From: Chloroflexota bacterium
GTDB taxonomy: Bacteria; Chloroflexota; Dehalococcoidia; Dehalococcoidales; Fen-1064
Direction: 5' to 3'
Length of the DNA stretch: 12,333 bases
Assembly: GCA_026389745.1 (NCBI GenBank)
Contig: JAPLHG010000015.1
Location: 1 to 12,333, forward strand
Shown here in pieces: positions 1 through 5,323 of the stretch; positions within the stretch are counted from its first letter, which is position 1; each line of letters starts with the position of its first letter. The notes beneath the pieces are model-generated. The model did not search any database. It had not been told where the DNA came from and worked only from the letters and a program-made list of their open reading frames with translations. A program made the position numbers and the translations under genes.

Positions 1-1
1 A

Positions 2-28
2 GCTGAAAAGATGGGGGCTAAAGCCTAA
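2..28 (+). CDS. atpD: ATP synthase F1 subunit beta, C-terminal end (partial)
   Basis: The window opens inside a reading frame that codes AEKMGAKA and stops at TAA (26-28). The stop shares its last base with the ATG of the epsilon subunit gene (TAATG), the usual atpD-atpC junction. Only nine codons including the stop are present, so identification rests on position before atpC and on the charged, alanine-rich tail, which suits a beta subunit C-terminus. The rest of the atp operon should lie to the left of the window. Confidence 0.7.
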   Translation, partial: AEKMGAKA

Positions 29-450
29 TGAGCATCCACATTGACATAGTCACTGCAGAAAGACTGGTCTTCTCCGAAGACGCTGATATTGTTTTGGTGC
101 CCGGAATCGAGGGGGAGATGGGAATTTTACCCCACCATGCCCCTTTGATGACAATGATACGTCCCGGAGAAATCCTTGTGCGGAAAGGCACTGAAGAATT
201 TTCGATGGCTATATCCGGCGGTTTTCTGGAAGTTAAACCTGACCACATTACCATTCTGGCTGATGCCGCTGAACGCGCTGACGAAATCGATATTGCCCGC
301 GCCGAAGCAGCAAAAAAGCGTGCTGAAGAAAGGTTGAGTAGCCGCACTGCTGCTGAAGTAAGCGGTGCCCTTGCCGAAGCCGCTCTACGCCGTGCTCTGA
401 TCCGCCTTAAGGTGGCGCAGAAGAGACGGCAAAGGAGAACTGTAATCTAG
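28..450 (+). CDS. atpC: F1F0 ATP synthase subunit epsilon
   Basis: This 140-aa protein is the epsilon subunit of the F1 central stalk, which couples rotation to catalysis and inhibits ATP hydrolysis. Residues 1-85 form the beta-sandwich domain, with the family signature around residues 26-40 (PGIEGEMGILPHHAP) and the ISGGFLEV stretch near residues 63-70. Residues 86-140 form the C-terminal helical hairpin, rich in Ala, Glu and Arg, with a very basic end (KRRQRR). The length is normal. The ATG overlaps the atpD stop by one base, indicating translational coupling at the end of the atp operon. The next gene on the right is on the opposite strand, so atpC is probably the last gene of the operon. 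Confidence 0.96.
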   Translation: MSIHIDIVTAERLVFSEDADIVLVPGIEGEMGILPHHAPLMTMIRPGEILVRKGTEEFSMAISGGFLEVKPDHITILADAAERADEIDIARAEAAKKRAEERLSSRTAAEVSGALAEAALRRALIRLKVAQKRRQRRTVI

Positions 451-536
451 TCTTTCAGTCTGCGTTTTGCTGATATCAGTACTAGTGGGACACCGTTCCG
501 AATGGCGAACATTATTTTGTCAGGATGCTAATCTAT

Positions 537-556
537 AGGGATCCTGTAGATACCCT
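537..556 (+). terminator. Weak hairpin between convergent atpC and khpA
   Basis: AGGGATC (537-543) can pair with GATaCCCT (549-556) around a 5-base loop with one bulged A. A U-rich but interrupted stretch follows (AATTCTTATTTT, 561-572). It lies 87 bases after the atpC stop and 60 bases beyond the khpA stop, where a bidirectional terminator would be expected. The stem is short and the U-tract imperfect, so this is only a candidate. Nothing else is visible in 451-616. Confidence 0.3.
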
Positions 557-616
557 CACCAATTCTTATTTTGTGGGGTGATTTCTGCTATTGTGAAAGA
601 ACAATCTCGTTCAGGG

Positions 617-844
617 TTAGACTATTTCCAGGGTGGCTTTGATGCCTTTCTTAGCCGCCTTCACCCTGATGAGAGTCCGCATAGCTTCCGCAATGCGTCC
701 CTGCTTGCCGATTACTCTTCCCTTGTCCTCATCGGCGACCTGTAACTTCAGTATGATGCCTTGCTCATCCTGTTCTTCGGTTACCTGTACACTATCCGGT
801 GCGTTCACGATTGATTTGGCGATGTACTCAACTAGGTCCTTCAT
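617..844 (-). CDS. khpA: KhpA family KH-domain RNA-binding protein
   Basis: This 75-aa protein consists of a single type II KH domain with the GxxG nucleic-acid-binding loop VIGKQGRI at residues 44-51, inside the longer VADEDKGRVIGKQGR motif (residues 36-50). The family (KhpA/YlqC) binds RNA in the cytoplasm, often as a heterodimer with KhpB/Jag, and influences cell division and envelope functions in Firmicutes. The ATG (842-844) overlaps the rpsP stop in an ATGA arrangement, with GGAG just upstream, so the two are translationally coupled. rpsP-khpA is a widespread pair, often followed by rimM and trmD. Here no rimM follows and the next gene is the convergent atpC. Confidence 0.92.
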   Translation of the reverse strand: MKDLVEYIAKSIVNAPDSVQVTEEQDEQGIILKLQVADEDKGRVIGKQGRIAEAMRTLIRVKAAKKGIKATLEIV

Positions 845-1119
845 GTTTTCTCCTTGATAGTCTTGGGCTTCTCTATGATACCTAACTTAGAGAGCAGTCG
901 AGCAACAGTTGCTGTCGGCTGAGCTCCTTGTCTCAACCACTTTAAGGCTTCCTCTTCCTTGATAACCACTGTTTCCGGCTCAGTCTTGGGGTCATAGTGT
1001 CCAATGATGCTGATGAAGGCACCGTCACGCGGTGCCCGGCTATCAGCTACTACTACCCGGTAGCTGGGTTTTTTATTGGCGCCTACTCTTCTTAATCTTA
1101 TTTTTACCATGGTGAGCAT
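841..1119 (-). CDS. rpsP: 30S ribosomal protein S16
   Basis: This is a small ribosomal subunit protein that binds 16S rRNA and helps assemble the 5' domain. The S16 signature is clear: VKIRLRRVGANKKPSYRVV, then ADSRAPRDGAFI, IGHYDPKTEP, and the ALKWLRQGAQPTATVARLL helix. The start is ambiguous. ATG at 1119 (protein MLTMVKIRL..., 92 aa) has GAGG five bases upstream and is used here. ATG at 1110 (MVKIRL..., 89 aa) matches the usual family N-terminus and would be favoured if the nearby promoter gives a leaderless transcript. It is the first gene of a minus-strand pair with khpA and diverges from nfi across about 58 bases. Confidence 0.95.
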   Translation of the reverse strand: MLTMVKIRLRRVGANKKPSYRVVVADSRAPRDGAFISIIGHYDPKTEPETVVIKEEEALKWLRQGAQPTATVARLLSKLGIIEKPKTIKEKT

Positions 1120-1149
1120 ATTATCCTCTAACAGATAGTAAGTTGTCAA
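1120..1149 (-). promoter_or_regulatory. Promoter of rpsP-khpA, minus strand
   Basis: Read on the minus strand, TTGACA (1149-1144) is a perfect -35 box, followed by an 18-base spacer and GATAAT (1125-1120), a 5/6 match to the -10 box. The -10 box ends directly before the upstream ATG of rpsP (1119-1117). The expected transcription start is near 1113, only a few bases before the second ATG at 1110. The -35 box shares five bases with the -35 box of the divergent nfi promoter. Confidence 0.6.
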
Positions 1150-1171
1150 GACAGCGTCCAATCGCTATAAT
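1143..1171 (+). promoter_or_regulatory. Promoter of nfi(-prfB-peptidase)
   Basis: TTGTCA (1143-1148, 5/6 match) is followed by a 17-base spacer and a perfect TATAAT (1166-1171). The expected transcription start, about seven bases further on, falls at 1177-1179, that is on the GTG start codon of nfi at 1178. This suggests a leaderless mRNA or a downstream TTG start. The -35 box overlaps that of the rpsP promoter on the other strand, so the two polymerases probably compete. Confidence 0.7.
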
Positions 1172-1177
1172 CGGAGT

Positions 1178-1876
1178 GTGAGATTGCGGCAACTTCACAA
1201 GTGGGGATTTACCGTTTCTGAAGCTAGAGACTTGCAGAATCATCTGGCATCGGAGGTATGCCGGGCCGGAAATATTATTGAACCGCACTTTATTGCCGGT
1301 GTTGATGTCTCTATCCACAAATCCCGCGGTACAGGGATGGCCGCCATAGTTATCCTTGAATATCCCAACTTAAACATGGTGGAAGTCAAATTAGTTCAGG
1401 GCGATATTGATTTTCCCTATATTCCCGGGCTATTGTCATTCAGGGAATCGCCGCTTATTATTAGAGCTTGTGAGCAACTTACTTATACTCCTGACCTTAT
1501 TATGGTTGACGGGCATGGAATTGCTCACCCGCGCCGGCTGGGGATTGCCGCACATCTGGGGCTTTTCTTCGATATTCCCACCATCGGCTGCGCTAAATCT
1601 CGACTCTGCGGCACTCACCTGATGCCCGCAGTTGAACCCGGTTGTTTTGAAGAACTAATTGATAACGACGAAACCATCGGGGTTGTTCTGCGCACCAAAT
1701 ATAATACAAAACCTGTCTATGTCTCCGTAGGGCATAAGATTGCGCTTGAGGAGGCAATTTACTGGGTGATGAGGTGTTGTTGTGGCTACCGATTGCCTGA
1801 GCCGATTAGATTTGCGCATCGGGCAGCAGGAGGAAATCTTAAATCAGAGCAAAAATGTGTAACGATAGAAAATTAA
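1178..1876 (+). CDS. nfi: Endonuclease V (deoxyinosine 3' endonuclease)
   Basis: This 232-aa repair nuclease nicks DNA at the second phosphodiester bond 3' to deoxyinosine, initiating repair of deaminated adenine. The family motifs are all present: AGVDVS with D43, the FPYIPG wedge motif (79-84) followed by LLSFRE with E90, MVDGHGIAHPR with D111 and H117, and GCAKSRL with K140. These positions match the metal-binding and catalytic residues of the Thermotoga enzyme (D43, E89, D110, H116, K139) to within one residue. GTG 1178 gives an N-terminus (MRLRQLHKW) that aligns with Thermotoga, but the GGAG at 1173-1176 is better spaced for TTG at 1184. It lies 19 bases before prfB, probably in one operon. 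Confidence 0.95.
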   Translation: MRLRQLHKWGFTVSEARDLQNHLASEVCRAGNIIEPHFIAGVDVSIHKSRGTGMAAIVILEYPNLNMVEVKLVQGDIDFPYIPGLLSFRESPLIIRACEQLTYTPDLIMVDGHGIAHPRRLGIAAHLGLFFDIPTIGCAKSRLCGTHLMPAVEPGCFEELIDNDETIGVVLRTKYNTKPVYVSVGHKIALEEAIYWVMRCCCGYRLPEPIRFAHRAAGGNLKSEQKCVTIEN

Positions 1877-1895
1877 AGATAAATGTGAGGAACAA

Positions 1896-3003
1896 ATGCA
1901 GGAACTGAAAGACAAACTAAAGGAATTGCGGTCGCGAATATCGGCTCTTATGGAGCGTCTTTGACATTGCCGGACGTGAGAAAGAGATTACCGAACTGGA
2001 GAAACAATCCGTCGAGCCGGGCTTCTGGTTAGAACAAACTCGTGCGCGCAGTGTGATGCGCCGTATAGCTGAACAGAAGAGAATAGTGGAGCAATTGCGG
2101 AATCTGGAGAAAAAAACCTCCGAGATTGCCGAACTGATAAATCTGGCGACGGAGGAAGCTGATACTTCCTTTACAGAAGAAATTCATGCCGAGACGAAAA
2201 AACTGGCAGGACTTCTTGATAAGCTGGAACTTGAACTGGCTTTCAGTGGTGAGTATGATTCCCGCAATGCTATTCTGGCAATCCATGCTGGGGCTGGGGG
2301 TACTGAATCTCAGGACTGGGCAGAAATGTTGCTGAGAATGTATCTCCGCTGGGCAGAACGGCGTGGCTATAAGACAGAAATACTGGATGAGTCGCGGGGG
2401 GAGGAGGTTGGTATCAAAAATGTTACCATCGGCATTACCGGTGAATACGCCTTCGGTTACCTGAAATCAGAGCATGGTGTTCATCGTCTGGTGCGGCTTT
2501 CTCCTTTTGATTCCGACCATGCGCGACATACGTCCTTTGTGCTGGTTGAGGTTATGCCTGAAGCTGAGGAAAATGTCGATGTCAAAATTGCAGCTGAAGA
2601 CTTAAAGATTGATACCTTCCGTAGCAGTGGAGCTGGTGGACAGAATGTGCAGAAGGTTAGCAGTGCCGTCAGAATCACACACCTGCCTACTGGATTGGTA
2701 GTAACCTGCCAAACCGAACGTTCCCAGCATCAAAACAAGTCCATCGCTCTGAGAATTCTCTATTCAAGACTACTGGAGATGAAACTGGAAAAGCAAATTG
2801 AAGAACGTGCTAAACTTAAAGGTAAGCGTATTGAAGCCGGATGGGGCAATCAAATCAGGAGTTATGTTCTCCATCCCTATAAAATGGTCAAGGACCACAG
2901 GACGGATTATGAAACCAGTAATCCCGAAGCCGTGCTTAATGGGGAACTGGATGATTTCATTACCGCTTACCTGAGGTCAATTGCAGGGAGGCGGGATGTT
3001 TAA
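1896..3003 (+). CDS. prfB: Peptide chain release factor 2, programmed +1 frameshift
   Basis: RF2 recognises UAA and UGA stop codons and releases the peptide. The gene is in two frames: ATG 1896, preceded by GAGG (1887-1890), reads 22 codons to CTT, then meets in-frame TGA at 1962-1964. Slipping one base forward (join 1896..1961, 1963..3003) continues as DIAGREKEITELEKQ and gives a 368-aa protein, normal for RF2. In the shifted protein the RF2-specific SPF anticodon-like motif is at about residues 202-204 and the catalytic GGQ at about 247-249, close to the E. coli positions. The N-terminal helical domain and the GGTESQDWAEML core are intact. A start further down near 2053 would lose the first 52 residues and is wrong. 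The last eight bases overlap the start of the next gene. Confidence 0.96.
1952..1965 (+). promoter_or_regulatory. RF2 autoregulatory +1 frameshift site
   Basis: The slippery sequence is CTT TGA C (1959-1965), identical to the classical prfB site. A Shine-Dalgarno-like GGAG (1952-1955) lies three bases before the CTT codon, the spacing known to push the ribosome forward. When RF2 is scarce the UGA is decoded slowly and the ribosome shifts +1. When RF2 is abundant translation stops after 22 codons. The gene product therefore sets its own level. Confidence 0.95.
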
Positions 3004-4156
3004 GAAGATTTTAATGCTGACGTTGGTATTATGTCTGATTTTGTTTTGTACTTCCCCGGTACAAGCCCAGAATAAGTTGGAGGTGCTCACTACTTCAACC
3101 GAGGTAAATTTCCCGAATGACCTCACCTTCAAAATATCTGCTCAGAGCGATGTTAAGATTACTGAAATTCGTCTTCAGTATTCTATAGAACTATTGGGGT
3201 TTGCCCAGGTTGTCAGCGAGGCTTACGTTCAATTTTCGCCATCGACCAAGGTTGATACCCAGTGGAAATGGGACCTGGTAAGAATTGGAGGATTGCCGCC
3301 GGGTACCGTCATTAAATATCAGTGGATAATAGTTGATGCCAGTGGTGGTAGGCTTAAGACATCTCTTGCAGAGGTAAACTTTGACGATAGCCGCTTCTCA
3401 TGGAAAACACTGACCGAAGACAAAATTACTATCTATTGGTATGATGGCACGCAATCTTTTGCTCAGGAAATAATGCAGTCCGCTCAGTCATCGTTAGCCC
3501 GTCTTTCGGAGAATACCGGTGCCTACATCAAAGAACCTATCAGAATGTACATCTACGGCAGCGACAGCGATTTATTGAGCTCGATGATTTTCCCGCAAGA
3601 ATGGTCAGGGGGGGTGGCTTTCACCCGTTATGGCTGTATCGCTATCGGTATTTCATCATCGAACCTCGATTGGGGCAAAGGAGCCATTGCCCACGAACTG
3701 ACTCACCTTATTACAGAGCAGATGACACTTAATCCCTACAATGAATTACCCACCTGGCTGGATGAAGGTTTGGCAATGTACAATGAGGGTCCGCTGGACT
3801 CTTCATTTACCAGCTATCTCAATCAGGCAATCAAGGCAAACAATCTTATCTCCATACGCAGTCTCTCCAGTCCCTTTTCTGCTTATGCTGACAAATCCTA
3901 TCTCTCCTATGCGGAAAGTTACAGCATCGTCGATTTTCTTATCAGTACCTATGGGGAAAATAAGATGTTCGCTCTGTTAGACACTTTCCGACAGGGCAGT
4001 ACCTACGATGGGGCCTTGCATAAGGTCTATGGTTTTGATATGGATGGTCTGAATACCGTCTGGCAGAAGAGTCTTACTGCATCAGTCGAGACAGTTCAAG
4101 CGAGCAAGCCACTGGTTTTTGAGCCAGCGATTTTGAGGTGGGGGTATGCTTGGTAA
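2996..4156 (+). CDS. Secreted MA-like (gluzincin) metallopeptidase
   Basis: This 386-aa protein has an N-terminal signal peptide: KK at residues 3-4, a hydrophobic run at residues 5-18, and a VQA/Q cleavage site near residue 24. It is therefore probably exported. Residues 25-135 look like an all-beta domain. The catalytic part has HELTH at residues 233-237 (zinc ligands H233 and H237, base E234) and WLDEGLA with E257 as likely third ligand, as in the MA clan peptidase families with an HExxH...E arrangement. The substrate cannot be told. ATG 2996 has AGGGAGG (2985-2991) upstream and overlaps the prfB stop by 8 bases. A TTG at 2981 would add five residues (MQGGG) ahead of the signal peptide and is less likely. 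The C-terminus (ILRWGYAW) ends abruptly, with no anchor. Confidence 0.8.
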   Translation: MFKKILMLTLVLCLILFCTSPVQAQNKLEVLTTSTEVNFPNDLTFKISAQSDVKITEIRLQYSIELLGFAQVVSEAYVQFSPSTKVDTQWKWDLVRIGGLPPGTVIKYQWIIVDASGGRLKTSLAEVNFDDSRFSWKTLTEDKITIYWYDGTQSFAQEIMQSAQSSLARLSENTGAYIKEPIRMYIYGSDSDLLSSMIFPQEWSGGVAFTRYGCIAIGISSSNLDWGKGAIAHELTHLITEQMTLNPYNELPTWLDEGLAMYNEGPLDSSFTSYLNQAIKANNLISIRSLSSPFSAYADKSYLSYAESYSIVDFLISTYGENKMFALLDTFRQGSTYDGALHKVYGFDMDGLNTVWQKSLTASVETVQASKPLVFEPAILRWGYAW

Positions 4157-4258
4157 AACCAATATCTTCTTGAGATTGGAATAATAATTACATCTATTTT
4201 TCTATAAACAAACCGAGCAAAGAAGACATTAGAAATTATAATATGACGCCACTCATAA

Positions 4259-4459
4259 ATGATTGTATCGGATCCCCTTGCTAACTTTGAAGAAGACAGA
4301 GTATCGTCGCAAACTCGCTCTTACAGTGCCACGATCCCATTACAGCCAGCAAACCACGCAGGACTCACTGACTGTCTGGTATGTCATAATGAACTACCTG
4401 CGGACCATGATGGTTGTACCGATGCTGCCTGTGCTGCCTGCCACCCACTGGCGCCATAG
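4259..4459 (+). pseudogene. Fragment of a CxxCH multiheme cytochrome
   Basis: A 66-codon frame ends in two c-type heme-binding motifs, CLVCH (residues 39-43) and CAACH (residues 57-61), spaced by an NELPADHDGCTDAA segment. The surroundings (NHAGLTDCLVCH ... DHDGCTDAACAACHPLAP) resemble the repeat units of doubled-CxxCH cytochrome c domains. The frame is closed immediately upstream by TAA (4256-4258), there is no ribosome binding site, and there is no signal peptide, which a periplasmic cytochrome would need. I read it as the C-terminal remnant of a decayed gene. A short expressed heme peptide is possible but unlikely. Confidence 0.5.
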
Positions 4460-4707
4460 GTTTTACACATGCTTCATTGTTGAGGAAAGAGATGGAGCGA
4501 TATAAAGCCCTTTGTCGAGAATTCGAAAGTACCGTAAAGTCAACCTTTTAGTTTGAATAAGAAACTGGAGTGAGTCCCTGAGGCTGGACAATTAGGGTTT
4601 GGAATGTTAGGAAGGTCTGACAGGGTCAGAGTATAATCGAGAGGAGAAGAAAGGATCCCGCCATGCGAAACCAGAGAGCTTCGCAACAGAGATAACCCTG
4701 AGCCTCA
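4460..4707. other. Gene-poor stretch before the marR promoter
   Basis: No credible gene is seen here. A 20-codon frame begins at ATG 4492 (MERYKALCREFESTVKSTF) and stops at TAG; it may be a gene remnant. A perfect inverted repeat TCTGAC-AGG-GTCAGA (4616-4630) sits two bases before a TATAAT (4632-4637), which has only a poor -35 (TTAGGA). This could be a second promoter with an operator, or chance. Together with the heme fragment just upstream, the stretch looks like decayed DNA. Confidence 0.4.
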
Positions 4708-4736
4708 TTGACAACCAGACCACAATGGGTTAAGAT
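4708..4736 (+). promoter_or_regulatory. Promoter of the marR-ABC exporter operon
   Basis: A perfect TTGACA (4708-4713) is followed by a 17-base spacer and TAAGAT (4731-4736, 4/6 match). The predicted transcription start is near 4743, leaving a leader of about 66 bases before marR. A further TATAAT at 4768-4773 has no good -35 box and is a weaker alternative. Confidence 0.6.
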
Positions 4737-4745
4737 AGTTTACAG

Positions 4746-4753
4746 AGTTAACT
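4746..4753. promoter_or_regulatory. Palindrome AGTTAACT, possible MarR operator
   Basis: A perfect 8-base palindrome lies just after the predicted transcription start of the marR operon. MarR regulators usually bind inverted repeats over their own promoter, so the position fits autorepression. The palindrome is short and does not extend, so this is a position-based guess. Confidence 0.3.
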
Positions 4754-4808
4754 GTTAGCTTAGTCAATATAATCTTTTACAAGCGCTGTAGCCCGGATCA
4801 GAAGAAAA

Positions 4809-5246
4809 ATGAATGACGCAAACATAGACTGCATTCTTGAAAACATGATTCATATCATGCCTGTTTTCCACAAGAAGCTTCTCAGGATGGATTTGGGTGG
4901 AGTTACGGGCAATCTGACTCGGCTTCATCTTACCATCATGGGCATGCTTAGCGCTGCCAGTATGACGATGTCTGAACTGGCAAAGATATTGATGATGACG
5001 AAATCCCAGATGACGCACCTTGTGGAGCAATTAGTCGGGTTGGGTATTGTAGAGAGACACCCAGATGCAACGGACAGGCGAGTAATTAATCTAGCTCTCA
5101 CAGACAATGGCCGCGTCTTACTCGAAGATATGAAACGGAAGGTGAAGGAAAACATTAGAAATAGACTAGCAAACCTGACACCAGGGGAACTCTCTGAGAT
5201 GTCAGTCGCTTTGGAAACACTGAGGAATATCGGCGGCAAACTGTAA
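4809..5246 (+). CDS. MarR family transcriptional regulator
   Basis: This 145-aa protein is a winged helix-turn-helix regulator that probably acts as a dimer. The DNA-binding core runs from about residue 55 (MTMSELAKILMMTKSQMTHLVEQLVGLGIVERH) into the wing DATDRRVINLALTDNG (residues 86-101), with the DxRxxxLxLT pattern typical of MarR. N- and C-terminal helices form the dimerisation region. The ribosome binding site is weak (AGAAGA before ATG 4809). It stands 77 bases before two ABC exporter genes on the same strand, the common layout of a drug- or stress-sensing repressor with the pump it controls. It therefore most likely represses this operon and is released by a ligand that the exporter handles. 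The ligand is unknown. Confidence 0.9.
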   Translation: MNDANIDCILENMIHIMPVFHKKLLRMDLGGVTGNLTRLHLTIMGMLSAASMTMSELAKILMMTKSQMTHLVEQLVGLGIVERHPDATDRRVINLALTDNGRVLLEDMKRKVKENIRNRLANLTPGELSEMSVALETLRNIGGKL

Positions 5247-5323
5247 TTGGTATAGAGTGGGCCGTCAGTCGGTTCAGCATCTCCAGCTATATTGTCGTCA
5301 TGGTCACGGAGGTACTTTTTTAA

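Noticed and set aside
2053..3003. Release factor gene starting at GTG 2053
   Set aside because: This would lack the first 52 residues; the upstream frame plus the CTT-TGA-C shift gives the complete RF2.
4263..4505. 80-codon frame overlapping the heme fragment
   Set aside because: It is out of frame with the CxxCH motifs, has no ribosome binding site, and its translation has no recognisable pattern.
5300..5323. 7-codon frame MVTEVLF just before the TTG start of exporter subunit A
   Set aside because: It has no ribosome binding site of its own, and its GAG-GTA codons contain the GGAGG used by the exporter gene. A leader-peptide role cannot be supported.
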